From: Basidiobolus meristosporus CBS 931.73
Taxonomy: Eukaryota > Basidiobolomycota > Basidiobolomycetes > Basidiobolales > Basidiobolaceae
Assembly (NCBI GenBank): GCA_002104905.1
Contig: MCFE01000559.1
Span: 1-57,947, forward strand
Length of the DNA stretch: 57,947 bases
Reading direction: 5' to 3'
The position numbers and the translations under genes were made by a program. Shown here piece by piece: positions 1 to 11,871 of the stretch (within the stretch, counting starts at the first letter, position 1; the number at the start of each line of letters is the position of its first letter). Below the pieces are notes generated by a model. It searched no databases, had not been told where the DNA came from, and was given only the letters and a program-made list of their open reading frames with translations.

Positions 1-45
1 ACCAAGTTAGGTGACTATCTAGGTGTAAATAAGAAATTTACAGTA
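1..45 (-). repeat. Copia LTR end fragment (family 1)
   Basis: The first bases match the promoter-distal end of the family-1 LTR in reverse orientation (AAGTTAGGTGA..TATNTAGGTG). They differ from the 143-492 copy at several positions and lack the terminal ACAACA. The rest of the LTR would lie outside the window. Confidence 0.55.
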
Positions 46-142
46 CCTCTGAAATAACTGTTCAAGTAGAAGCATATCTAGAGTCATCAAGGTGGCAGAC
101 TATACTTATCATGGGTATTGCTCTGGTACAACACCTTCTTGG

Positions 143-492
143 TGTTGTAAGAGTCTTGGAGATATTGGAAGTGATTGGGAGGACAAGTAGATTGTGTGGT
201 TTTCACTTAATGATCTATTGAATGTAGAAGTAGTATTTATACTTTCACCTGGTCTTGGCATAACAAACACGTAGAATAGGATAAGGAAGGTCCCAAGAAC
301 ATGTGTGCAAAGTTTGGGGCTGTTTGGACAACTTTGAGAATTTTCATGCTCTGGGTACCTGGTATTTTGGTGAAAATATTCCAAGTAAATCCCGACAAGG
401 AATTTTGGTCAGTATTCTCTAGGATTTGAAGGTGATGATCTAAGTGACTAAGTTAGGTGAATATTTAGGTGGAAATACGAATTTTTACGACA
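143..492 (-). mobile_element. Solo LTR of a Ty1/copia element (family 1)
   Basis: This is a 350-bp block that begins TGTTGTAAGAGTC and ends TTTTACGACA. It aligns along its length with the reverse complement of the LTR at 10696-11044. It is flanked on both sides by the same 5 bp, CTTGG (138-142 and 493-497), the target-site duplication size of copia integrases. No internal coding sequence adjoins it, so it is a solo LTR left by LTR-LTR recombination. The sense-strand TATA region lies near its middle. Confidence 0.9.
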
Positions 493-497
493 CTTGG

Positions 498-1850
498 ATG
501 TATGCCAAGTTGTCCCCAACAAGGCTGGAGCCTCTAGCAGCAGAAGTTGTAGCTTTAGGAGATATTTGAAATATGCAGGTATGATGCTGGCATTCAAAGT
601 GTCTTGAGTAAGTTCTTCTCTGCATAGGGCTTATAATTTAGAGTTTGCAATATCACTCTTTGTTAAATATGGGTAATAGAAGTCAGATTCGTGGAGAACT
701 GGCAAATTACCACAGAGTCTGAAGCTCTTTGAAGGGCCCCTACACCTTGAACACAGCTACCAAAAATCATTATATTGCTGCTGTCTGATAGGTCTAAGAA
801 TGGTACTGGAGTACTTAAGTAAAATAAAGCAATTGGTGAGAACTATACTTCCATCCAATCCCAGTTTAATTCAGACTGCTAAATATTTCTGGGTTTGCAA
901 CCGATAGGCTTACAACCAACAATGAAGCCAATGGAACAAGTTGCAGTATTGAGCTAGTAATTCGTGGAGAAAGTCGCGTATCCAGTGAATCGATAAAAAT
1001 CAAGGCGATTTATCTTTTGAAGAGCCAATTCTAGTGTGACATTGAATGCTACACTAATCCCTGTGGCATAGTGCAAAATTCAGCCCTCAGCAGAAGCGTG
1101 CCGCTTACCCATTTGCCCAATACCACCAGGCGTCTTAACATATTTTTGTTTGTCCAGTATACAGGTGGAAATCCGTCCACCATAACCACATTGCCTTTAT
1201 TTCAAGCAAATCAAAAATGGCTGCGTAGGAAATAGAGAGAAGATATTGGTCAGCCGTACTTTACGAGGCTGCAATTAGAACTCGGACAAGTGCCGCTATA
1301 GCATACAGCATTCCCGATGCAAATGACCATCACATTGGCAAACGGCTATAGGGGTGGTAGTGTACACTGCTACCCATGTCAAGCTCAATATGGGAACTAG
1401 ATCCATATACCCCTGCACATACCTTGATTCCCATCAGTTTTGGTAGACGAATACAAGCTGACCGGGCAACAATTCAAGGCCTGGGTTCCTGTGGCACAAC
1501 CAAACGTTTGTCCCAATATGATTTGTGCGAGGTGGAACAGCAGTGATACGATAGTCAAGATGTTATTGATTCAGCAACTGGTACAGCGGAGCATAAAGAA
1601 TAGAGATGGCACTTTCCTTCACCACAAGTAACTCCCCAATGATTGGCGGCCCCGACCAATCCGGTGTATTTCCCGAGCTCTTTGGAGCAAAATTCCAATA
1701 AACCCAACCCTCGTGTGAGTACTCCACACCCCATATCACCGAATCTCATTGGCCAGAGGTTTATTGAACAAGATACATAGATGTTTCACAGATAAAAGCG
1801 GATTGACAAACACGGAATATAGACGTTACAAATTGGGATAGAACAGATCG
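498..1850. other. Intergenic stretch, no gene recognised
   Basis: About 1.35 kb between the solo LTR and the 3' end of the SAM decarboxylase gene. Only short open frames on both strands occur (for example 1440-1631 + and 1555-1749 -), with no recognisable domain, splice structure or composition. I see no RNA gene here. Confidence 0.5.
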
Positions 1851-1873
1851 GATAAGATAAGATAAGATAAGAT
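1851..1873. repeat. GATAA pentanucleotide microsatellite
   Basis: Four perfect GATAA units followed by GAT, ending six bases from the stop codon of the minus-strand SAM decarboxylase gene, so it lies in its 3' UTR. GATAAG is also the core recognised by fungal GATA factors, but a 3' position makes a regulatory role speculative. Confidence 0.8.
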
Positions 1874-1878
1874 GGGAG

Positions 1879-3357
1879 CTAGTTTCGTTTGACGAAGTGG
1901 GCGAAGTTCAGATTATACCCGTCGAACTCGTAGAGAATTCGATCGGTCTTGCGGTACCCCTTGACATCATGGATGGTGACGCTCTTGGGCTGGGAAGATT
2001 CGAGCTCATGCTCTACCTTCGAACGGGGTCGACTCTGGTTGCCGCGACGATCGTGGTGGTACGGGGTGTACACATGTGAAGAGGTATGAACCGACTCTGG
2101 ATGGTGACGTTGGATATTCTCGAAATGAGTCTCCGTTTGTGAATTGAACACGGTGATGGTGAACTTCCCAGGCTGGAATACATCGGTCACTTGCTTGATG
2201 AGCTTGGACAGGGCCAACGATTCGGTCAGATCACTTCCCTTGGACAGAGAAACGTTGGTCTCGAAACTGGCATACGAGCAGGATTGCTCCGGGGTGACAT
2301 GGATGGTGTAGTAGTTGCTCTCGATGAGGCCATTCAAGGAGAATCCGCAAGGAGTGAACAGGAAAGAGTCGGTCAGGCAATTATCGTAGATGGATCCCAA
2401 TCCGGTAATTCTCTACAAAAAGTGGATAGAAGTGTGATTAAAACCATGCATATTGGTGCGCCACCGGTAGGATCCGCTTACCTCGACATCCTTGCCCCCT
2501 GGGCCAGCATCCGGCTGATCCTCCTCGGGATGGTGATAGAACTTTTCCATCGCCTTCGGACACAGCTCGGTCATCAAGATCTCGACGGTCACATCCTCGG
2601 CTTCGTCATCGTCATCGACAACATGCTGATGACTCTCTTCCTCAATTTCTCCTTCGATCTTCAGACAGTTCTCCTGTGGTGGCGTCAGGTACAGGAACCA
2701 ATGATCCCCGTTGGTCTTTCCGACGGTGTAGGCGGCGCCATTCTTGAACCAGCCGTCCAAAAAGGCCACCTCGTCGGGCCAATTCCGATGGGGGGCTTTC
2801 TGGAGGTCCGGGAACATGAAACTTTTCCGCGAGTAGAACACTCGCCACACTTTCTCCAGTCCCAGCGAGGCGGCGATTTCGATGATACGCGGCACGGCGG
2901 CAAGAAGGGTGGTGGTCCCACAAGTCTTCAGGATCAGCTTGTGGGGATAGACAAACATGGACGACTCGCTGAGCAGGTAGGAGTCGACTTGCTCGTTCTT
3001 GATCAGGTTCAACACCTGGCAGTGCACCAACTCGAGCATGTCTTCCCACACTTTGCGAGAGACAGTTCTTAAGCCATACCGAGGGTAGGTGTCGTTGAAT
3101 TCCCGCTCCAGGTCAATGACCGAGGTTCCATTCGGAGAGTAACAAACCTGTCGCTCGTCCAACGAGCTACCGTTCGGGGAACTCGAGAGAGAGGAGTCAG
3201 GGGAAGCAGGGCCGAATTGCTTGCGAACCGAGTTGGCGCTGGGGCTGAACCAAAGTTCTAGTAGTTTCTCGGGGCCCTCAAACTGGCCGGTGTAGTATTC
3301 TTCAGAGGTAGAGGCGGGCTGGAATTCGCCGGCGGAGTTGCTGCCCTCGGGTTTCAT
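1879..3357 (-). CDS. S-adenosylmethionine decarboxylase proenzyme (2 exons)
   Basis: Pyruvoyl-dependent enzyme that makes decarboxylated SAM, the aminopropyl donor for spermidine and spermine. Exon 1 is 3357-2482 and exon 2 is 2412-1879, joined across a 69-bp GT..AG intron (2413-2481, phase 0), giving about 469 aa. Key motifs from the ATG at 3357: FEGPEKLLELWF (26-37) with the conserved acidic residues; LLSESSMFVY, whose E131-S132 bond is the expected self-cleavage site creating the pyruvoyl group; KTCGTTT with the catalytic-acid Cys146; and a YSRK-FMFP segment. Exon 2 has FTPCGFSLNGL, YYTIHVTPE and a C-terminal DRILYEFDGYNL. The frame is open further upstream, but only from a TTG, so the first ATG is preferred. 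I found no upstream ATG in the ~285 bp before it, so the uORF control known in animals and plants is not evident. A poly-Asp/Glu insert lies near the exon 1 end. Confidence 0.93.
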
Positions 3358-6300
3358 TTGGGATCGGTGAGTGGGTGGTACGGGATGGAGCGGGGCGATG
3401 GTAATTTTTAGTATATTTTTAGACTGGGAAGGTGGAAGGAGGTTCTGCTTAGTCAAGCTACTGGAAGGTATGCTCAACGTGAAGGCAGATTAGTTAGTTA
3501 GTTAATTAAATTGAGGTGTGGATACTTTGGATTTGCGATGTCTGGGAGCGAAGGGGCGCTATCGCAGGAAGTTGGAGAAGTGAAGCCGGAATGGTAAGTC
3601 CAAGAGAAAACGTGCGGAGGAGTATCTCTGGTTAGGACCAGAATGCATAGCAGGTGGGGAGGAAGTTTTTGGTGTGTTCGGTTTAGAAAAACCCGGGAAT
3701 TCGAAGCAAGAGTTTGGAAGTCCCACTTGTCGAAGTGTCGAAGATTAGTTAATTCGTGGATCGGGATTGCACTCGTGAAGTACGATTGCGGTGGGTGTGA
3801 TTGGCGGTCTTTCGATGGTCGAGTTGCTTTAAAGGCGTACTATCATTTCTGACCCAAGGCCAGGGTGGAAATCGTGGAAAAGCTAAGGAATTCATATGAT
3901 ATCCGGGGTCTTTTATAGCGCCGCAGGATGTGTCATCAAGCAATGTATATCCCATGCTCATCGCCGCCCCCACTGGATTTTGGTTTCGTGGGAGTGACAT
4001 GGTGTTTTCTGTTGAGAAGTCAAGCGTCGAGTCTGCCCTATACTTTACCTGTTCAATAGATTCGTAATAAATTCCTGGCAGTCCACGGATTTTGCCGGGT
4101 ACAGTGTTGGGATAGAGCAGCTCCATCACCAGCCAATGGGAGCGGCCGAGAGGATCGAACATGTATAAGGGATTAATGTAGCCTTGGGGGAATTTTTTTT
4201 CACCTGCTATATTGGGCATTGTGTCACGGTGTAGCGTGAAGTACCTGCTTCTAATTATGCGAGTTACCGTTACCTGATCTCTGAAATCAACAATACATAT
4301 CTCAGGTGCCTCTACAAAACAATTAGGAAACCCTACGGTTTCGGGAACAACTGTCTACACCACACTCGGCTGGGCTTGAGACGCCAGTGAAAAGACCCTG
4401 CCCAACAAGATCTGCTGTTGCTGTGCGCCGACAGCTGTGGTTGCCTTGGACGGATATCGCGCTCCACGCCCCGGATTCTGCTTGATACAGGCAGATACTG
4501 GATTGCTTTACGTACTCGAAGGGTGTGTGCCGCAACCTGTTCAACTCGGAACAAACTCCTTAAATGCTGAGTGGAGGCTGGGATGGATCCAAAGGCACTG
4601 ATGGTACTACAGTGCAATACTACAGATAGATATACCCCAGCAATTCCAACTCCTTCGCCATGATTCCTTCCAAATTAGGCTGCGAGCCCCACGTATGACT
4701 GACGACCGGCATCACCCATCTAGCAGCGCCCATGGAATAGCCAAGCAGGCTCGGGGTGAGATTAGCTCACGGGCAAGCCAATTCCACTGGGATCCTCTGT
4801 GCTGGCACTGCTGAGTAGGATGAATGCTCAGTTTCGAGAGCACACGCAATAGGCCGCAACGTGCCATGAAACCCCTGATTACGCCCATCTTGCGAGCCGG
4901 TCAGGATAGGGAGACAACTTGCTTCCTGGTGCTTTGCAATCATATCACGACCACAGTCGTACAGCTGCCAGAGGGGAAGTTTGCTCCTAGAAATTGGACA
5001 CCTAACCGGCGATTAAACCTCAAACTCTAATCCATCCCGGAACAAGAGTGGCTTGATTTGGATGGTTTGAAGACCACCCTACATTTCTCGTCTGTGGTGG
5101 CACCGAGCGTTCACGCCGAGAGCGCTGGCATGGATGCAAACCAGAGCAACACTTGTTTTCATTTCACCCAATGGGTTCTGTTAGGATCACTATCCATCTG
5201 CGTTGGCATAAACCGGTGCCATGCAAAGTATCCCAGGTTTCAGTTTGGATCCCGAGGCAGAAAGACGCTCAATACAAGTTTCAGGGCCACTGTTGGGCTC
5301 TGCTGGAAGGCACCTAGCTAATGGACGGGAGGCGCATCAACCATTGCTAGATTATCAGCCGTGGACTGGGTGGAGCATCAGCTATCCAGTGAGTAGGTCG
5401 TATTGCTGAGTGTACACATCGGAATAAAGAACAGGAGTGTGTACTCGAAGCACTCACATGACAATGATCTGTTGATTTAGCTACTTTCATCGCTTCCTAT
5501 CATGTGAGAGTGGTCGCCAAGCCCAACCAATCAACCTGGTGCACTGACGGCCGATGTCGCCATCGCCACTGATGGTAAAGGTATAGATCAGTACTCTAAC
5601 GGGCATAACATGTATCATCCATTGCGGTGGTTAGCTTGCTATCAATGATTTACAGGGGCTGTTCGCCAAGTCCATACCAGTGGATTGGCGAATCGAGGGC
5701 ACTGAAGGGAGATACGATCCGAGGGATGGCACGTATTTGACAGGCGAGTTTATTTATTCTCTCCTGGTCAATTTTGGGGAGAGCATTCGTGCGGATAGCG
5801 ACAGAGTGCGCATCGAGCCATTTGTGCCACGCATGTGAACCCCACCAACCTTTGCACATCGAGCATTCGTGGTGAGCGCTATAAGGAAGCTCGGAGTACC
5901 TTAGGCAGAAAATTCGCGACGCTTGCTAATCATGGCACCAACATATAGTTCGCTTGCAAATCAATCAATTGAAAACGCCGCCATTGGCTACAGTAGGTTT
6001 GGGAGTTGTTGAATCCGGCTGGTATTCCGGTAGTATTACGCCACTGCACCAGACATACGGTCGGGTACACACTGGTTGAGGTGGTGAATGCAGCAGTGTC
6101 TACAGGAAACTATTTGCAATTACTACGGTGACAAACTTCATACCGGAATCAAATCCTGCAATGTTCACCAGGCATGCCCTGCTTAAGGATTTTGCAAAGT
6201 CTCAAGGGCGCTTGCTGAGTCTGGTGCTTAGCATTGCTAATAGCCAACACCATGTCCTACTCCACTGATGTTCGAGACACCTCATCTACATTGTTTTTTC

Positions 6301-7669
6301 GACTCTTTTCATGCTTCGGATGGTACTTGCTCAGAATGCCATATCTATATGGACACATGTCAGAATGTGTAATGTGACTTAATAATGATGATACCAGGAT
6401 TTGAGGTTCTAATTTTGAATGCGCCTACTCAGCAGATGCCGACCAGTCTCTGATACATGGTAATGGAGTGGAGAAGATCCATAGACTGGTGTTGATGGAC
6501 CGATTAGACGTCGACACAATGTAAAAAATAAAGCCCCAGTAAACGTAATAAGTACTCTACATATCATCCGCATTTCTAATTCCCATCAGAATCATGAGCC
6601 CGAATTGTTTCTGGTGCTAGTTGTGATACACGCAGTGCGTAATTAATCCCAGAGATTGTTGCCGTCATGTGTTCTTTGCTACCTAGCATACAGACATAGG
6701 CACGTGTCATTGCATGCTCACCTTGAAGCGATCCCTTGGGTGTCTTGCTGTTGGCTCACACCGCTATTAGAATGGTAAAAATCAAGTTGTGCCTCTTTGG
6801 AGTAAATTGCTACACTGCTAGCTTTCTAATCTCTCATACTTCACATCAGGGATCTGGAATAAAGCCAAAATGGTGCACATCAGTTCTTTACCCCTCCACT
6901 TTCTGAAGTAGCACTTTAGTCTTTTGATAACAATAATATGTACGTAATATGATAAGACATTTCCATGGGTTTCCAAAGCACCGTTGCCAGTGCATGTGGA
7001 TTGTAGTCTTCTCTATTTGCGTATTGCTTGGGTTTGCGTATTGAGAAAACTCAGCCGCGATGCAGTACTTATTAATGTGAAACTGAAACTTATCGATTTA
7101 GGATCAACTCAATGTATTTTCATGATTGTTATGTAATGGGGCAAATACCCAAGTGTTTACATAAACCTGACTTTGTATACAGTTATCAGCATCTTCTCTC
7201 TATATAATATTATTAGCTTGCCAAGAAACCTATTTATATGCATATCACTTTACTGCATCTTAATGTGTAAATAGATCACAGCCATTAATCTATACAGATT
7301 TCCTACTTCACTTCTCTGCCACTTTATTGTATCCTGACAGCTTTGTCACCCAGATCATAGCTCATTATCTTTGCTATTTCTTGCCCAGGCTCATTGTAGG
7401 GATTTAGGGTATCCTTACCCATGTATTTTGTAACTAGAGCACTAAGTTCTCAAGGTTGTCCCAAGGCCCCTGAAATCTACACACACTCTTGCAATCCCTC
7501 CCTCTCTCTGCCAGGTACTTGGCAAAGTTTGAATGTAAGCTTCAAGTTTATGACCTTATCAAGCCAGGCCTCAAGATACGCTTACTCTAATAGTCACCTC
7601 CAGAAAGCTATGCTCTCTATGCTTCACCACTTGCACTATGCATTTCAGCTGCTACTTGAGCTTTACCTT
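3358..7669. other. Long intergenic stretch, no convincing gene
   Basis: About 4.3 kb upstream of the SAM decarboxylase gene. The longest open frame is 3749-4219 (-, 156 codons, starting MPNIAGEKK), which has no domain I recognise and no visible partner exons. It could be a small gene or chance. From about 6900 the base composition becomes AT-rich as the copia region approaches. No tRNA, rRNA or terminal repeats were recognised. Confidence 0.4.
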
Positions 7670-10600
7670 GTATAGAACACTTGATGCAGTGGGAGAAGGA
7701 ACTATCCAAGTAAACCTTAGTAGCAGTGAAGGAAGCCATACACTGACCTTTAAAGAAGTACTCTATGTACCAGAAATAGCCAAGAACCTACTCTCTGTAA
7801 GCAAGGCCCCAGCAAAAGGACTCAGTTTCAGTTTTGACAATTCTGGATGCGGGATCACTGATCAAAATGGTGCCCATATTGCGTTGGGCATCAGAGATCA
7901 GAATCTATACAAGTTGACTTATATTCCATCATATTTGGAAGCCAATATAAGTAACTTAAATGAAGAAACACCAATGCTTTGGCACAGGAGATTTGGGCAC
8001 ATCAATATTGATTATTTGCACAAAATGATCAAAGATCAGCTAATTTCTGGAGTGAAAATTGATCCCCCAGCTAAATTGGAGCACTGTGAAGCCTGCATAT
8101 ATGGGAAACAAGCCAGACAACCGTTCAAGAGCTCTGGGTTAATCAAAACTAAGAAAACATTGGATCTAATTTGCTCAGTTCTGTGTGGACCTATGCAAAA
8201 TTTATCCTTAGGCAGGATGAAATATTTAATCACTTTTATTGATGATTATACAAGATACATGTGGGTCTACTTCATGGTGAGAAAGGAAGAAGCTCTGTCT
8301 AAGCTCAGGAAGCTTAAAGCCATGGTGGAGAGAGAAACTGGTGAAAAAATCAAGAAAATACGCTCTGACAATGGTGGAGAATATACCTCAAAACTCTTCA
8401 TCCACTTCTGCAAAATTTATGGGATAAAGCAAGAGACTACTGTACTATACTCCCCACAGCAAAATGAAGTAGCAGAACGTGCTAACAGACCAATAATTGA
8501 TATGGCAAGATCTATGATCCATGATGAAAAATTATCCTATGATTTTTGGGCGGAATCAGTTGCCACTGCTGTATACCTTAAAAATAGGAGTTATAACAGA
8601 ATACTTTGTGATTCTACTCCATTTGAAGCATGGTATGAATACATACCAAGTGCAGAACATCTAAGAATATTTGGGTGTACAGCATATGCCAAAAAACTGG
8701 CTGGAAATCAGTCAAAATTTGAGCCAAAAAGTGTAAAATGCATATTTTTGGGCTACCGCAATGAGAGTAAGGCATACATACTCTACAGTACCAAAGCAAA
8801 GAAGCTGATCAAGTCCAGGGATGTGTTGTTTGATGAAAATTCAAAATTTTCACAAAAAATGACATCTGATGATGACAAAAATCTGATTTCAGGTCCACCA
8901 ACTCACAGGATTGAATCAGAGCAAAACAATAAAAATCTTTTCACTCCAGAGAACTCTACAGCTGTGGTTCAGCCAGAATCAGTGCCCAGGAATATCCCAG
9001 AAGTGATCATTCTAGTATCAAATGCCCAGAGATCCAATTGGACAAGAAATAGCCCAAACTACTATATCAATGAGGGTACAAACTTAGCCTATGCCTATTC
9101 AGTCCATATTGATGAACCCCAGACTGTAAAAGAGGCCCTAAATAGCCCTCAGACAAAGTTTTGGAGATCTGTAATGACTGAGGAATATCAGGCCTGGATG
9201 GAAAATCAAACTTGGGACTTGGTCAAATTACCAGTCAACCAAAAATCAATTGGATGCAGATGGGTTTTCAAGACAAAATACAAGGCTGATGGTACAATTG
9301 AAAGATAAAATGCAAGACTTGTAGCCAAAGGATACTCTCAAACAAAAGGACTTGATTATACTGAGACCTTTGCACTGGTAGCCAAGTTCAATTCCATCAG
9401 ATTAATATTGGCTATTGCAGCCAAATATAAGATTTTATTCATCAAATGGATGTAAAAACTGCATACTTGAATGGAGAACTTGATGAGGACATGTATATGG
9501 ACCAGCCTGATGGGTTTGTTGACCAAGATAACCCCCATTTGGTCTGCAAGCTTAAAAAGTCACTATATGGTGTCAAACAATCACCAAGAGCCTGGAATTG
9601 CAAGATAGATTCTTATTTGGAATCTTTGAGTTTCAAAAGAAGTAATGCTGACTATAGTATATACTACAAGCCAGATAGAGCAAATCCAGTTCTATTAGCT
9701 CTATATGTGGATGATCTTATTATAGCAACCAATAACCTAGAAACATTGGAAGAGACTAAATCCAGCCTATCTAAGGAGTTCAAGATGTCCAATCTAGGAG
9801 AACTCAGTTACTACTTAGGGATTAAGTTCTCCATAGACAGAAGTACCCAGACTATCACCCTAAGCCAATCCAAGTATATTCAAGATATACTAAAGAAGTA
9901 CCAAATAGAAGACTGTAAACCAGCAGCTACCCCAATGGAGACAAACCTTTACTTGGTGAAAACTCAACCGGATCAAGAGAGCTTGGTGCCATCTGAAAGC
10001 CCTGACTTTCCTTATCAATCTATGGTTGGCAGTCTGATGTATATCATGCTTGGAACATGTCCAGATATCTCATATTCAGTGGGAGTTGTCAGCCAACATA
10101 ATCAGAACTATGGATCTGATCATATTACAGCAGTTAAGCGGATTTTTAGATACCTAGAAGGAACTGCTGATATCTGCTTAAGATACACTTATAAGGATTC
10201 AGAACAGGATCTTGTGGGATACTCTAATGCTGACTGGGGACAAAATTTATAAGACAGAAGATCCACCACCGGATACACCTTTCTTGACTGTAAAGGAGCA
10301 ATTTCATGGAATTCAAGAAAGCAACCAACCGTAGCACTTTCCACCACAGAGGCAGAGTATATGGCAGCCTGTGAAGCTACAAAAGAAGCAATGTGGTCAA
10401 GAAAGCTTTTTACAGATTTAGGCCTATGTCAAAAAACGCCTATTACTTTATTTCAGAATAATCAAGGATGTATACAATTAGGTAGAAATCCAACTTTTCA
10501 TGCTAGAACCAAGCACATAGATATTAGACATCATTTCATACATGAAGCTATAGAGAATAACTTTGTTAGCTTAGTTTACTGTCCTACAGATGAAATGATT

Positions 10601-10684
10601 GCAGACATATTTACCAAACCATTAGCTAGAGGCAAGTTTGAATATCATAGGTCAAAATTAGGACTAGTCAGTATGAACATTTAG
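7670..10684 (+). pseudogene. Copia pol polyprotein remnant (integrase-RT-RNase H), broken
   Basis: The first block (to 9308) has a GAG-pre-integrase zinc-binding region (WHRRFGH..CEAC), the integrase core (FIDDYTR, RSDNGGEY, QNEVAERAN) and the start of RT. The integrase segment that normally reads S-D-x-C-G-P is S-V-L-C-G-P here, so the first catalytic Asp seems lost. An in-frame TAA at about 9306 replaces a codon in the [12 protein letters not shown]-type motif. A frameshift near 9430-9445 then moves into the second block (9446-10252), with [11 protein letters not shown] as the RT active site and SPRAWN. A further TAA (about 10250) interrupts before RNase H ([24 protein letters not shown]), which ends at 10684. 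The element cannot encode an intact polyprotein. Confidence 0.92.
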
Positions 10685-10695
10685 CTGAGTGGGAG

Positions 10696-11044
10696 TGTTG
10701 TAAAAATTTGTATTTCCACTTAAATATTCACCTAACTTAGTCACTTATATCATTACCTTCAAATCCTAGAGAATACTGACCAAATTCCTTGTCGGGATTT
10801 ACTTAAAATATTTTCACCAAAATACCAGGTACCCACAACATGAAGATTCTCAAAGTTGTCCAAACAGCCCCAAACTTTGCACACATGTTCTTGGGACCTT
10901 CCTTAACCTATTCTATGTGTTTGTAATTTCAAGACCATGTAAAAGTATAAATACTACTTTTACATTCAATAAATCATTGAGTGAAAACTACATAATCTAC
11001 TTGTTCTCCCAATCACTTCCAATATCTCCAAGACTCTTACAACA
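10696..11044 (+). repeat. 3' LTR, copia family 1
   Basis: 349 bp bounded by TGTTGTAA and its perfect inverse TTACAACA, preceded by a polypurine tract. It holds a TATA element (TATAAATA, about 10946) nested in a perfect 9-bp inverted repeat (GTAAAAGTA at 10939-10947 and TACTTTTAC at 10955-10963), then ATTCAATAAA as a plausible poly(A) signal. Its right edge abuts inverted gag sequence with no ordinary flank. Confidence 0.92.
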
Positions 11045-11864
11045 GATATGAATAGTCTATCTTCAGTTGTTGCAGTATTTCCATATTTAGGCTTCTTTTG
11101 CTGATTATCTTTCTTTTTGAGACACCGGTCTGATGTGTGTCCTTTCCTTTTGCAGTAGTTACAAACCAGGTTGCTGTTGCCTTTGTAGGGTCTTGGGTAC
11201 CTCCTTTGTTGGTTATCATTGCTTATTATAGCATTTTCTTCTTCCTTCTTATTAACACTTGATTTTCTTAATTCTTCATCCAGGAGCCTTCCATATACGT
11301 AATTTGAGGTCAAACCTTCAGTTATGGACTCTAGGGCTGATACAAGGCCCTGAAACCTGTCTGTCAGGCTATTCAGGATGGTAACTAGCACATCCTCATC
11401 AGTAGTTGGTACACCCACAGATTGCATCTCATCTACCAGCCGGGTAACTCTATTATTAGATTTTTTATTTCTTCTCCTGGCAGCATCTTTGTAGTAAAGA
11501 ATTTTTGTCTCAGATACATTTTCTTGGCAGCTGAACATGACTGGTAGGTGTCTTCTAATGCTTTCCAGGCATTCTTTGCCGTTTTTGCTCTTGAGCATTG
11601 AATTAGCAATTTGTCCTTGACATTAAGGCAAATGCAGTTAAAGGCACTTTGTTCTTTCTTCTGGTACTTTAAGGCTTCATCTCCCATGTTTTTAGGAGGG
11701 CATTCTTCCCCCATGACAATATCCCAAAGGCCTCTTTCTTGTAGCAGCATCTTCATCTTCACCTACCACACTTGGTAGTTAGATCCATCCAACTTTTCAG
11801 CAGAGGGAAAAATTCCAGTAATAGCAGTAGTAGACATTGCAGAGAGTGACAGCTTGGGGCTCAT
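11045..11864 (-). pseudogene. Copia gag remnant, inverted relative to neighbouring pol
   Basis: Reading leftward from an ATG at 11864 (overlapping the primer-binding site) the product begins MSPKLSLS, continues through an AEKLDGSNYQVW-type N-terminus and LWDIVMGEECPP, then the helical UBN2/gag domain (AWKALEDTYQS). It ends with a retroviral zinc knuckle, C-x2-C-x4-H-x4-C (CNYCKRKGHTSDRC). An in-frame TAG follows the NYQVW segment near 11765, and a frameshift near 11450-11470 separates the two main blocks. Sequence stops at the LTR edge (11044/11045), shortly after the zinc knuckle and before any protease. Confidence 0.88.
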
Positions 11865-11869
11865 AACCA
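11853..11869 (-). promoter_or_regulatory. Copia primer-binding site, complementary to initiator tRNA-Met anticodon arm
   Basis: Two bases inside the 5' LTR the minus strand reads TGGTTATGAGCCCCAAG. Its first 13 bases complement GGGCTCATAACCA, the anticodon-stem sequence typical of eukaryotic initiator tRNA-Met, rather than a tRNA 3' end. That is the half-tRNA priming known for Drosophila copia. The same sequence recurs beside the LTRs at 18127 and, degenerated, at about 18920-18936. Confidence 0.7.
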
Positions 11870-11871
11870 GT

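Larger units (their letters stand above)
7670..11044 (+). mobile_element. 5'-truncated Ty1/copia retrotransposon with 3' LTR
   Basis: Carries pol sequence from just after the protease active site through integrase, reverse transcriptase and RNase H, then a purine-rich tract (GAGTGGGAG, 10687-10695) and a 349-bp 3' LTR (10696-11044). No 5' LTR, gag or protease core is found upstream in this orientation. The missing 5' half appears, inverted, immediately to the right (11045-12213). Domain order INT-RT-RH identifies the copia superfamily. Confidence 0.9.

Noticed and set aside
2191-3072. 293-codon plus-strand open frame
   Set aside because: Antisense shadow of the SAM decarboxylase exons; no family motif in this frame.
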